This document shows, piece after piece, positions 1-7,158 of a stretch of DNA of 64,000 bases (its first letter is position 1; each line of letters begins with the position of its first letter). The notes beneath the pieces were generated by a model. That model made no database searches. It saw only the letters and a program-made list of their open reading frames with translations, and was not told the origin of the DNA. The position numbers were made by a program, and so were the translations under genes. The stretch is from Alphaproteobacteria bacterium (GTDB taxonomy: Bacteria; Pseudomonadota; Alphaproteobacteria; Rhodobacterales; Rhodobacteraceae), in contig JAUHXK010000003.1 in the NCBI GenBank assembly GCA_030427405.1, positions 275,049-339,048 on the forward strand, written 5' to 3'.

Positions 1-2
1 CC

Positions 3-398
3 TCGATGGAGATACCGCAGACACGGGCGCTTGCCGACCAGAAGCTGAGGAGCATGAAGCCCGCCGCGCGCTTCTGGTTCGAGCTGCTGGGTTCGGGCGA
101 GCTGCCGATCACCTTCGACGCCGAGGGCAACGAGATCGACTGGCGCGCTGGCGCGGTGGTGTTCGGCCCACAGGACAAGGACGCGACCGTCGAGGCGTTT
201 GACCGCTTCCTCCGCCGCAACCAGCTCCGCAGCGAGAGGGCCACGCACCGGGCCCTGGTCAACGAGGGGAGGCGGCTCGTGGGTCTGACGACCGGCAAGC
301 GGGAAGGCGGCGCAGAACGCACCTGGAAACTGCCCGCCCTCGACGACGCCAGGGCCACGTTCGAGGCACGCTCAGGCGCCTCCGAGCTGTTCGACTGA
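3..398 (+). CDS. C-terminal part of a phage-type primase/helicase (cut by window edge)
   Basis: The reading frame is open at the left edge, so this is the tail of a longer protein; the first ATG at 6 is probably internal. The visible 131 residues begin with a TRALADQKLRSM-like segment, then FWFELL near residue 26, and end in a small domain whose WKLP.L..AR..FE pattern is typical of the C-terminus of D5-like phage primase/helicases (family knowledge, matched by eye). Such proteins prime and unwind element DNA. A hairpin (407-430) follows the stop, then an iteron-like region, which fits a replication gene next to its origin. It could be another phage replication protein. Confidence 0.55.
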   Translation, partial: SMEIPQTRALADQKLRSMKPAARFWFELLGSGELPITFDAEGNEIDWRAGAVVFGPQDKDATVEAFDRFLRRNQLRSERATHRALVNEGRRLVGLTTGKREGGAERTWKLPALDDARATFEARSGASELFD

Positions 399-406
399 TT
401 GGCTTG

Positions 407-430
407 GGGACCGCTATGGCGGGCGGTCCC
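407..430 (+). terminator. Hairpin after the primase-like gene
   Basis: Perfect 8-bp arms GGGACCGC (407-414) and GCGGTCCC (423-430) with an 8-nt loop start nine bases after the stop codon. The following ATCTT is only weakly T-rich, so termination strength is uncertain. Confidence 0.5.
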
Positions 431-481
431 ATCTTGCCGTCGGGCTTCCTTTCTCGTTGTGTTTGACCTGGACGAGCACCC

Positions 482-503
482 GACCTCACGCCAGTGTGAG
501 GTC
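482..503. repeat. Palindrome copy 1, core CCTCACGCCAGTG
   Basis: Perfect 8-bp arms GACCTCAC (482-489) and GTGAGGTC (496-503) flank GCCAGT. The same core recurs at 823-844 and, shortened, at 900-918, so it is likely a protein-binding operator rather than a chance hairpin. Confidence 0.55.
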
Positions 504-517
504 CCAGGGCCACCCCT

Positions 518-535
518 CAGGACGCTATGACGCTT
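518..535. repeat. Iteron-like repeat copy 1
   Basis: CAGGACGCTATGACGCTT is 18 bases long and recurs identically at 771-788. A close copy without the first bases, GCGCTATGACGCTT, lies at 593-606. The inverted AAGCGTCCTG lies at 545-554. Confidence 0.6.
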
Positions 536-590
536 GCTGAATATAAGCGTCCTGGCCTAAGTGCATGTTTCGGAAGCGAAAAGTACGCTT

Positions 591-609
591 GGGCGCTATG
601 ACGCTTAGG
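591..609. repeat. Iteron-like repeat copy 2
   Basis: GGGCGCTATGACGCTTAGG shares GCGCTATGACGCTT-type sequence with the copies at 518-535 and 771-788. The shared TTAGG tail continues as TTAGGA in copy 3. Confidence 0.5.
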
Positions 610-705
610 TTCTGGTTGCGTGGCTTTTCGCGTCTCGCTCTGGTGGCTCCCTTCGCCGAATTCGGTGCGGCTCGCCTGGTCGTTCAGAAAGCCGAAAAGC
701 AATAT

Positions 706-730
706 CTAGTGTCTTAAGTGTCCTAGTGTC
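706..730. repeat. Short direct repeats CTAGTGTC / AAGTGTC / CTAGTGTC
   Basis: CTAGTGTC occurs at 706-713 and 723-730 with AAGTGTC between them at 716-722, giving a spacing of 8-9 bases. An AT-rich run follows immediately. Short phased repeats next to AT-rich DNA are a common origin layout. Confidence 0.45.
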
Positions 731-770
731 ATTTGGATAATAAAAACAATAAGATACGGAAGGACGCTTC

Positions 771-788
771 CAGGACGCTATGACGCTT
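771..788. repeat. Iteron-like repeat copy 3
   Basis: Identical 18-base copy of the repeat at 518-535. It is preceded by another GGACGCTT unit at 762-769. Confidence 0.6.
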
Positions 789-822
789 AGGACGAACGGA
801 GGCCCAGCCCCCTCTGTGTCCT

Positions 823-844
823 CACCTCACGCCAGTGAGAGGTG
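823..844. repeat. Palindrome copy 2, core CCTCACGCCAGTG
   Basis: The same 13-base core as at 484-496, with arms CACCTCAC and GAGAGGTG that pair imperfectly. A second dyad CTCAC-AC-GTGAG lies at 851-862 and a shortened copy CCTC-N7-GAGG at 902-916. All lie upstream of the terminase-like gene. Confidence 0.5.
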
Positions 845-973
845 GGATCGCTCACACGTGAGTTCGCTGGCGTACTTCGCCGACGGGACGTGGCAACCTG
901 ACCTCGAACAGTGAGGCGAGAGCCGCCAGAAAAACCTCGACGCCCACCCGTCATCCCGCCGAGCGTTGCCCCT

Positions 974-988
974 CTGATCGTCGATCAG
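974..988. repeat. Short hairpin CTGATCG-T-CGATCAG
   Basis: Perfect 7-bp arms with a single-base loop. The left half CTGATCGTC recurs at 2108-2116 inside another short dyad, also in an intergenic region. Confidence 0.35.
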
Positions 989-1082
989 GGGGTCCAACAG
1001 AGGGAAGGGATATGACGTCAAGGGCTTGGGGGCTGCTCGGCCTCGTCGAACACAGTGCCGGAAACAGAAGAGACCCTCCGAG

Positions 1083-1730
1083 ATGAGCATCATGCGGATG
1101 AACAGGATCAGGCCCGCACCCGATCCGCACAGGCGGAGCCAGTTGGCCCCGGTCGTGGCCCAGGTGTACGGCGAGAAGGGCGACGAGTTCCTCGGCTACC
1201 TGAGGCAGTTCGGGCACGTCACCTACGCCGCCAACATGACCGGCCTGACCCGGCGCACATTCTACGACCGGCGGGCCAAGAACCCCGACTTCGCCGAGGC
1301 GTGGGACGATGCCGTGACCGCCTTCGAGGAGGAGCTCACGCAGCGCGTGGTCCAGACGGCCCTCGAGATGGGCACCGGCCGGTGGGTCCCCGTAATCGAC
1401 CCGAAGACGGGCGAACCGCAGCTGGACGAAGACTTCGAGGTGGTCCACCGCTTCGAGACCTCCCACGTGGACCCGCGGGTGCTGACCAAGCTGCTGGCCC
1501 TGCGCATGAGCTCCGTGGACGGCCCCGCCCAGACCAACGTCCAGATCAACAACCAGACGAACGTCCACAACGAGCTGCCGACCCGGAAGCCCAAGCTCGT
1601 CGGCGGCACCACCGGGTCCATACGGAGACCCTTGGGCGACCCCGAGGCTCCGGGTGCACGTCCGGGCGTAGAGGACGCCGAGGTGATCCAGGGGACGACG
1701 CACGAGCCCGAGGGAGGCGACGATGCCTGA
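1083..1730 (+). CDS. Probable phage terminase small subunit (HTH protein)
   Basis: The 215-residue product has an N-terminal helix-turn-helix-like segment (about residues 20-60, with GHVTYAANMTGLTRRTFYDR and then NPDFAEAWDDA). A helical segment and a charged, low-complexity tail follow. This order is typical of phage small terminase subunits, which recognise element DNA for packaging. No large terminase follows, which is more like a satellite than a full phage. I chose the ATG at 1083 because the upstream in-frame ATG at 1026 adds a basic, non-conserved extension. ATGs at 1092 and 1098 are alternatives. It could instead be a generic HTH protein. It overlaps the next gene by 8 bases. Confidence 0.5.
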   Translation: MSIMRMNRIRPAPDPHRRSQLAPVVAQVYGEKGDEFLGYLRQFGHVTYAANMTGLTRRTFYDRRAKNPDFAEAWDDAVTAFEEELTQRVVQTALEMGTGRWVPVIDPKTGEPQLDEDFEVVHRFETSHVDPRVLTKLLALRMSSVDGPAQTNVQINNQTNVHNELPTRKPKLVGGTTGSIRRPLGDPEAPGARPGVEDAEVIQGTTHEPEGGDDA

Positions 1731-2007
1731 CCCGTATCCACACGTCACCCTGGTGTCGCCGGGCGGCGTGCTCACAAGGGCCTTCGCCGACGGGACGCAC
1801 CTGACGATGCGCGTCACCCTCGGTTACCTGTTCGGCGACGAGGGCGTCCTGACCGAGATGCGGGAGCGGAGGGAGCCGGTGCCCTGGGAGAACGAGCGGG
1901 TGCGCGAAGAGGCCCTGGAGGCCATCCGCACGCGCCTGGACGTCGAGGACGAGGTCAGGGCCGACCTACTGGAGTGGGTCGGAGCCTCTCCGTACTACGA
2001 GGGCTGA
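1723..2007 (+). CDS. Hypothetical small protein of the element
   Basis: This 94-residue acidic protein is not recognised. It starts inside the end of the preceding gene (8-base overlap) behind GGGAGGCG, which is a good ribosome binding site, so the two are translationally linked. The middle reads as a helical segment rich in Glu and Arg (MRERREPVPWENERV). No membrane segment or signal peptide is visible. Confidence 0.55.
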   Translation: MPDPYPHVTLVSPGGVLTRAFADGTHLTMRVTLGYLFGDEGVLTEMRERREPVPWENERVREEALEAIRTRLDVEDEVRADLLEWVGASPYYEG

Positions 2008-2106
2008 GGGCGTAAATCGAGGCGTCGTCCTGTGCCCGGCGCTGTGCTCGTCCTGACCGAACCGCCCTAAGCCCCTGATCCGGAGCGGTCTTCGGTCGCC
2101 GGTCCT

Positions 2107-2123
2107 CCTGATCGTCTGTCAGG
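2107..2123. repeat. Short dyad CCTGA-N7-TCAGG sharing CTGATCGTC
   Basis: Located upstream of the 54-codon gene at 2202. It shares nine bases with the hairpin at 974-988 and may be a common control site. Confidence 0.3.
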
Positions 2124-2201
2124 CGCGCACTCGCGGGCGTACTCCGTCACCCCGTCGCGACACGATGCGGCGGAACCCATCCCAGCACAAGGAGAGACGC
2201 A

Positions 2202-2366
2202 ATGCAGGACAACACACCCAACCGTATCGTCACCCGCGAGAGGCAGCAGCTCGCCGAACTGGAGCGGACCTTCGATGAGGTCGAGCGGCAACAGGAGGAG
2301 AGGTTCGACGTGATCCGCCGGAAGAGGACCCGCCTCGCCGAGATGGGCGACGTGCTGGATGACTGA
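2202..2366 (+). CDS. Hypothetical 54-residue charged protein
   Basis: An ATG at 2202 sits behind AAGGAGAGACGCA, the best ribosome binding site in this part of the element. The 54 codons encode a strongly charged, probably coiled-coil peptide (RERQQLAELERTFDEVERQQ). The stop TGA overlaps the next start by 8 bases (ATGACTGA), so the two genes are coupled. The gene has no recognisable family. The codon use (GC-rich third positions), the ribosome binding site and the overlap support it as real. Confidence 0.65.
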   Translation: MQDNTPNRIVTRERQQLAELERTFDEVERQQEERFDVIRRKRTRLAEMGDVLDD

Positions 2367-2721
2367 CCTCCCGCCACTGCCGCGGCACACCTTCCACGCG
2401 ACGCAACGCGAGGCCGACGCGCTGGTCGCGGAGGCCGCCGAGGACGGGCGCTTCCGACCGCTCCCCGACCTGCCGCCCGCAAACAACGCCGTCAGGATGA
2501 TCGTCGGGTGCTGGTACGCCTCGGGGACGCTCGCCCTGCCGCGTGGCTGGGTGCGGGCCGTCATGCTCGCCTGCCGGGCTGCCGGTGCACCTCACCCGAA
2601 CCAGAAGTGCATCCGGTGGTATCGGTCGAAGACGGCCGACAGCCCTGCCTACTTCATGGGTATGCGGGGCGTTCCCCGAGACCTGCTGCTTCAGATCGAG
2701 CAGGACGTCGAGGTCAACTGA
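2359..2721 (+). CDS. Hypothetical protein of the element
   Basis: The 120-residue product is not recognised. It contains a hydrophobic-aromatic middle (AVRMIVGCWYASGTLALPRG) and a C-terminal basic part with WYRSKTADSPAYFMGMRG. The gene overlaps the preceding small gene by 8 bases, so it is probably translated from the same message. A compact globular cytoplasmic protein seems likely. No catalytic motif could be seen. Confidence 0.6.
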   Translation: MTDLPPLPRHTFHATQREADALVAEAAEDGRFRPLPDLPPANNAVRMIVGCWYASGTLALPRGWVRAVMLACRAAGAPHPNQKCIRWYRSKTADSPAYFMGMRGVPRDLLLQIEQDVEVN

Positions 2722-2871
2722 GCTGAGCGGGCCCAGTCATGGTGGCGACCGCCACCACTGTGCCAGCATTCGTCGCCGATGACGCAGACGCTGGCACCTT
2801 CCTCCGGGCCGACGCGGCATCCTTGCATGGTGTCTGGTCGCTTCGAAAGAGCCTCCTTCTCCTGGGCACAC

Positions 2872-2915
2872 GGCGGCCGGTCCGACCTCGCCGGATCGAT
2901 CATGGACCGGCCGCC
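2872..2915. promoter_or_regulatory. Strong hairpin upstream of the coiled-coil gene pair
   Basis: Perfect 12-bp arms GGCGGCCGGTCC (2872-2883) and GGACCGGCCGCC (2904-2915) flank a 20-base loop. The hairpin ends 31 bases before the ATG at 2947 and is not followed by a T-run. An operator or an attenuating leader is more likely than a simple terminator. Confidence 0.45.
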
Positions 2916-2946
2916 ACCCCCGACAATCGGAGGCAGAGGAAACCGC

Positions 2947-3600
2947 ATGAAGAAAGACGAACTTGAGAAGAGGATCGAGGAGCTACGCGCTGACCGTGGA
3001 CGCCTGACCGACGAGCTGGCGGAGGCGAAGGCCGAGGAACGCGACGCGCTGATCGAGGGCAGGAAGCCGGGCGAGGGCTCGGTCGCCATCGCCACCCGCA
3101 TCGCCGTCGTGGACGAGGCCCTCGCCGAACTCGGACAACGCATGGGTGCCGCGCAAGCGAGCGCAGAACGGCGTGCGCGGACCGTGCGCGCCGAACGGGC
3201 GCTGGAGGCCACCGCCGCGCGGCTGGAGCTCGCCCGTGCCGTGGACGACGCGCTGACGGCCCTGGCGACGGCCTGGCCCGCCTACCAAGAGGCGCTGCGG
3301 AAGGACCTGGGGTCGGTGTCGGCCGCGAACGGCGACGTCGCTTCGGTCGAGCGCGGCCTGGTCGCCAACCGGCAGAACGACGTCCTGGTCCGTGCGCTCG
3401 TGAACGCTGACGGCATGGGTCTGGCCCGAGCCCTCGGCGTCGAGACGCCCATCCGTGAGCGCCACGCCATCAGCCTGGCCGCCGCCGAGGAGAGGGTGGC
3501 TGCCTCCCTCCGCACCGAGCTCCTGCGCGTCCGCGCCGAGAGCCCGCAACCGAACATCGCCAAGCAGGCAAGACGCGAACTGGAGGAACATGGAAGATGA
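2947..3600 (+). CDS. Coiled-coil protein of the element
   Basis: The 217-residue product is almost entirely helical and charged: a Lys/Glu/Arg-rich coiled coil covers residues 1-100, an Ala-rich helix follows, and a second charged helix ends the protein. I chose the ATG at 2947 because GGAGGCAGAGGAA lies just upstream; an upstream in-frame ATG at 2779 would read through the hairpin at 2872-2915. The stop overlaps the next start (ATGA). The function is unknown; scaffold, regulator or structural roles are all possible for phage coiled-coil proteins. Confidence 0.6.
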   Translation: MKKDELEKRIEELRADRGRLTDELAEAKAEERDALIEGRKPGEGSVAIATRIAVVDEALAELGQRMGAAQASAERRARTVRAERALEATAARLELARAVDDALTALATAWPAYQEALRKDLGSVSAANGDVASVERGLVANRQNDVLVRALVNADGMGLARALGVETPIRERHAISLAAAEERVAASLRTELLRVRAESPQPNIAKQARRELEEHGR

Positions 3601-4043
3601 GCAAGGAGGGTCAACGACACGCGGCCGAACTGAAGCGGCTGGAGGATCGCAAGCAGGAGCTCGAGGACGCCCTCGGTCGCCTGGCACGCGACGAGGCCGA
3701 CGCCGAGGAGATCATGGAGCTGGTCCAGCAAGTGGAACAGCTCGAACAACACGTGGAGACGGCCCGCGCGGCCGCACTTTCACAGGAGAACGAGATGACG
3801 AAGAACGACGACGTGCGGAAGGCCGCCGCGACGAACCGGGAGGCCGCAGAACGGCAGCTTGACCGACTGGCCAAGCAGATGCAACGACAGGGGGAGAGCT
3901 TCCACAAGGCATACGACCGGGCCCTGGACAGCGAGATGGGCCAGACCATCATGCGAGCGCGCGATGACGCACAGGAACTTGAGCGTGGCGGCGTGACGAG
4001 CATGGACCTCGAAGAGGTCCGCAAGAACCTGATGGAGGGCTGA
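3597..4043 (+). CDS. Second coiled-coil protein of the element
   Basis: The 148 residues start with a coiled coil (about 1-65, EDRKQELEDALGRLAR). A Thr/Asn-containing linker then leads to a C-terminal part reading SFHKAYDRALDSEMGQTIM. That FxxAYxxAL...G pattern recalls small phage virion-assembly proteins (impression only). It overlaps the preceding gene by 4 bases. An internal ATG at 3795, preceded by CAGGAGAACG, could start a shorter product covering only the C-terminal domain. Confidence 0.6.
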   Translation: MSKEGQRHAAELKRLEDRKQELEDALGRLARDEADAEEIMELVQQVEQLEQHVETARAAALSQENEMTKNDDVRKAAATNREAAERQLDRLAKQMQRQGESFHKAYDRALDSEMGQTIMRARDDAQELERGGVTSMDLEEVRKNLMEG

Positions 4044-4044
4044 C

Positions 4045-4305
4045 ATGGCCGACCCACATACGAAGAAGCTCCGTGTACCCACGCGCTACGTCGAGATAGC
4101 CGCAGTGGGCGCGACGGTCGCCTCCGACACCGACTGTCCCGAGGAGACACGCGGCCTGCACGTCGGTACCGCAGGAAACATCACGGTGGTCATCGACGGC
4201 CGGCCCCTGACCGTGGCCGTCGCGGGCGGCGTGCCGTTCCTCGGCGAGTTCGAGCAGGTCCTTGCCTCAGGCTCCACAGTCCAAGGTGTCTGGGCTCTGG
4301 TCTGA
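4045..4305 (+). CDS. Small phage spike-base-like structural protein
   Basis: The 86-residue product resembles the small spike base proteins of the RCAP_Rcc01079 type, known from Rhodobacter gene transfer agents and related phages. The segment TRGLHVGTAGNITVVIDGRP, the later GVPFLGEFEQVLASGSTVQGV and the end ALV follow the usual order of a beta-rich fold. In that family the protein sits at the tail spike base. The gene starts one base after the preceding stop. A hairpin (4335-4368) closes the transcription unit. No other tail gene is visible nearby, so the assignment is tentative. Confidence 0.5.
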   Translation: MADPHTKKLRVPTRYVEIAAVGATVASDTDCPEETRGLHVGTAGNITVVIDGRPLTVAVAGGVPFLGEFEQVLASGSTVQGVWALV

Positions 4306-4334
4306 ACGACCATCGTCTCCGTCATAACCATCTC

Positions 4335-4368
4335 AAGGCCTGTGTCTCCTGTCGGAGGCGCGGGCCTT
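4335..4368 (+). terminator. Terminator-like hairpin after the spike-base-like gene
   Basis: AAGGCC (4335-4340) pairs with GGCCTT (4363-4368), with an inner CTCC/GGAG pair (4346-4349/4354-4357). The downstream sequence TCTCGG is weak for a T-tract. Confidence 0.5.
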
Positions 4369-4508
4369 CTCGGCACACTTTCCCGTTGGTTATCATTAGG
4401 TTAACCGTCCGAGCGGTCTCAAATGAGGGTATGCTGCGGGGTTGACGGTGTGAGACTCTCCCTTGCAGGTGCCCCGACCGGGGTTCCCTTATGAGAAGGA
4501 GAGCCAAC

Positions 4509-5054
4509 ATGGCAAAGACTGAACTGAAAATCGAACGTGTCAATCCAGGGGCCGACGGAGCGCCTGGCGGCGTCCGCCTGACTGCGACTGTCCCATGGTC
4601 TGAGATGTCCAAGGTCGTAATGGACGGGTTCGTAGAACGCCGCGTTGCGGTGCCAGACGACTCTACACCAATGGACATGGACGACGTCTTCGTGTCGGGC
4701 GACGATCCCGTCGACTATGACGCCTTGCTCGTCGCCGGGGCTGCTCCCGCCGTCCTATCGGCGGTCGCCCGCCTCCGACCGTCCACGATGTACGGTCTAC
4801 TGAACGGTTACGCATGGAAGCTTCGTGAACAACGTGGACGTCTCGAGGGTCAAGGGCGACAGGGACCAGCAGACCGCAACGAGGCAGCTTGGCTCGCCGC
4901 TAGGGAGGAGACGATTTCGTTGCTGCTGAGGGAACTACGTTTCTCGTGTCTGATGGTGGACAGCCCGTACACTCGAGAGTGGCTGCTAAACGAGGAAAGG
5001 CTCCTTGGTGGAGCGGAGATCGCTGCGGAGGAGCGGCGCCGGAAGGCTTCCTAG
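4509..5054 (+). CDS. Hypothetical protein of the element
   Basis: This 181-residue protein is not recognised. It has its own promoter region (about 4370-4490) and a clear GAGAAGGAGAG ribosome binding site before the ATG at 4509; an ATG at 4491 lies inside that site and is rejected. The acidic N-terminal half contains DDSTPMDMDDVFVSGDDPVD. The C-terminal half is helical and ends in a basic EERRRKAS tail. It lies at the border between the GC-rich phage-like part and the AT-rich cargo part of the element. Confidence 0.6.
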   Translation: MAKTELKIERVNPGADGAPGGVRLTATVPWSEMSKVVMDGFVERRVAVPDDSTPMDMDDVFVSGDDPVDYDALLVAGAAPAVLSAVARLRPSTMYGLLNGYAWKLREQRGRLEGQGRQGPADRNEAAWLAAREETISLLLRELRFSCLMVDSPYTREWLLNEERLLGGAEIAAEERRRKAS

Positions 5055-5143
5055 CTGGGAATGGAGGGCGCCACGACGCCCTTCGGCCTCGTCGCCAGCC
5101 CCTGGTCCGCCTTGGACCAGCGGGTGCGGCGGCAAAGCACTCC

Positions 5144-5237
5144 CTTTAGCGTTCCGTACTGCACGTCTTTTTTCTCTATGCGTTTGCATCATAGAGAAAA
5201 ACTGTACTCCTCACGGTACCCACAAAAAACGCTAAAG
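5144..5237. repeat. Nested inverted repeats in an AT-rich intergenic region
   Basis: The outer arms are CTTTAGCGTT (5144-5153) and AACGCTAAAG (5228-5237). The inner arms are TTTTTCTCTATG (5169-5180) and CATAGAGAAAAA (5190-5201) with a 9-nt loop that can also pair ATGC with GCAT. Both pairs are perfect. The region lies between convergent genes (4509-5054 on plus, 5309-6985 on minus), so the inner hairpin could be a bidirectional terminator; the outer arms need another explanation. Confidence 0.55.
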
Positions 5238-5308
5238 AATCTGGAAGAAAAAACATAATACTAGCGAGACCACACCGACTGAACGAAAACAAGATGTGCG
5301 AGTATCTT

Positions 5309-6985
5309 CTACTCCTCTTCACCAGCCTCTGCATCTGAAGCGGGTTTTTGAATGAGTTCTAGAGCAACAGGGATGCCGAACTCATCCAATCGCTTTACGG
5401 CAGCCTGCAGGCTAACCTTAGAGAAAAATGGTAGACCTAGGGTTCCGTCTTTGTACGGTTTCCGCATGATACCATACACTACCTTGAAATCTGTGCGGAC
5501 TGGTTTTTGAGCTGCCATTGGCAGAAGATCTTCAAACGCATTGCCAGATGCTTTCTTGTCGCTTTCACTTTTTACGATTCTCCGTAATTTCACTTTAAAG
5601 TCATGATCGGAAACGAACGCCTCGGCGCTCACTACCCCCTGAGACCAAAGGTGGCTAATTGACCCCGATGAATGACCATCCTTGAGATGGATGAACTCGC
5701 GCGATGTCGAAAAGAAATCGCAAGGCTCAAGGTTTCCGTACTTAACGCCCTTCGGGTTGATCTTTTTTTGGTCCAGCTTCAGGAGATCGTCTCGGGTATT
5801 TACCAGTTCTTCGATTAGGTCTCTTTCATTGAGGCACGTGGTTGGTCCTACGATGTTGATCTTCTCCAAGGCATCGTATGCCTCATCTACTTCGGCCTTG
5901 AAGTCCTGATCGACACAATACCACCCCCCCGCAAACAGAACGTAGTGTTTTTCGCTGCCATCTTCCCCAAGCGAGGTTTCGCAAATGAAGCAATCATAAA
6001 CCTTCCATTTTTGATCGAACTTCTCTTCGTTGTCCGTCTTGGCTGAGATGTAGTGTTTTTCTTTGAGTTCGATTACCTCGCCGTCAAAGTCACACCGGTT
6101 TAACTCCGCAACGTAGTCTTCAATTGAGAGGCTTTCAAAGTCGGAGCCGTTACTTCCGAAGCCATTGTAGTGCAGTTGATTCCCTTCTGTGTAATTGACA
6201 ATTTCTGGAGGCGACATATGGAGGTCAGCGTTCTCTCCCGCGCGCAATTTTCCCAACGCTTCAAATAGTTTTCCATCTAGTTGGGCGATCACGTCTTTCT
6301 CAGAGACCATCTGCATACGGTCAACCCAGGAGAAATCTGCCTTGTAGTCCTCTCGCACGTACATTGCCAAAATTCTGTCGCACAACGCCTGAACTTCGTC
6401 GGGCTTGTCCTTTGCGATCACTTTGAGAGCATCCTTACCCGCCACAAATTGCGCGAAGTCCTTGCTTTTAGGTGTGCCTGCCGCCACCCTTGCAAGGTCT
6501 CGATACATATTGACACCGAATGCTTGCAAGTCGCTATCCTTGCTGGTTTGAACCCGTTTTTGAACAGTCACAGCATCTGGTGTGGCCGTGTCCAAACTTC
6601 GTAGTTGCTCGCGTGAAACTGCATTTAGCGTGACTTTCAGGCCGAATTGCCTAACGAACGCGTCATCATTTAATGCGATGTGCACATGGCCGAAACAGAT
6701 CGCGAGTATTCTTCCCCCACTCGGCACAAACAGCACGGCACCAGCACCACTGGCAAACAGGTCGCCAGGAAGATCAGGGCTTCCAGTTCGAATAAAATCT
6801 GTCCAGCCTGGCGGGTTATTGTAAATTTGACCAACGTAGAGGGTCGCGCCGTCAATGTCTTCCCAAGGCCTTTGTTCAAGTTCGCGGGGCTCTCCCGGTG
6901 CAAAGCTTGGTCCAAATGCGGTCTCTGCGGTTCGTCCCGGACGGAGAAGCCGCATGTTAAATTGGTAGTGTTTTGCTCTTGGCAC
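5309..6985 (-). CDS. DUF6119 / TIGR04141 family protein (probable defence cargo)
   Basis: The 558-residue product matches by eye the sporadically distributed TIGR04141 (DUF6119) family: an N-terminal KHYQFNMRLLRPG strand, then LYVGQIYNNPPGWTDF, ILAICFGHVHIAL, FGLKVTLNAVSREQLRSLD, and the QAFGV...DLARVAAGTP segment. The C-terminal half is acidic and less recognisable (DYVAELNRCDF, WYCVDQDF). Its biochemical role is not established; such genes are often found in genomic islands. I chose the GTG at 6985 because TTTGGAGG precedes it by six bases. An ATG further up at 7144 would add a non-family extension. Base composition is clearly more AT-rich than the backbone, which suggests transfer. Confidence 0.7.
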   Translation of the reverse strand: MPRAKHYQFNMRLLRPGRTAETAFGPSFAPGEPRELEQRPWEDIDGATLYVGQIYNNPPGWTDFIRTGSPDLPGDLFASGAGAVLFVPSGGRILAICFGHVHIALNDDAFVRQFGLKVTLNAVSREQLRSLDTATPDAVTVQKRVQTSKDSDLQAFGVNMYRDLARVAAGTPKSKDFAQFVAGKDALKVIAKDKPDEVQALCDRILAMYVREDYKADFSWVDRMQMVSEKDVIAQLDGKLFEALGKLRAGENADLHMSPPEIVNYTEGNQLHYNGFGSNGSDFESLSIEDYVAELNRCDFDGEVIELKEKHYISAKTDNEEKFDQKWKVYDCFICETSLGEDGSEKHYVLFAGGWYCVDQDFKAEVDEAYDALEKINIVGPTTCLNERDLIEELVNTRDDLLKLDQKKINPKGVKYGNLEPCDFFSTSREFIHLKDGHSSGSISHLWSQGVVSAEAFVSDHDFKVKLRRIVKSESDKKASGNAFEDLLPMAAQKPVRTDFKVVYGIMRKPYKDGTLGLPFFSKVSLQAAVKRLDEFGIPVALELIQKPASDAEAGEEE

Positions 6986-7158
6986 TCGGAGCCTCCAAAT
7001 GCGCAGATGGTACCTAGTAGCGCAATGATTACAATGCGGGATTGAGCGGTTTCTGCCTGAGAACCAGAATTTCCATCTCGCCAAATCATTTCCGGGGGCT
7101 CGCGGGGTCCCAGCTTCCCGACAGCATAGGATGACCAAATCCAAAAAGGAGACCTGCT

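Larger units (their letters stand above)
399..1082. other. Non-coding repeat-rich region, possible origin and control region of the element
   Basis: These 684 bases hold no convincing gene. They contain repeated GACGCTT units (529, 545 inverted, 600, 763, 782), three AGTGTC units (708, 717, 725) beside an AT-rich stretch (about 729-757), and a repeated palindrome with the core CCTCACGCCAGTG. A further hairpin lies at 974-988. Its place directly after a primase-like gene suggests a replication origin plus regulatory sites; that is inference. Confidence 0.45.

Noticed and set aside
6986..7144. N-terminal extension of the DUF6119 gene
   Set aside because: The family start matches the sequence after GTG 6985, which has a good ribosome binding site.
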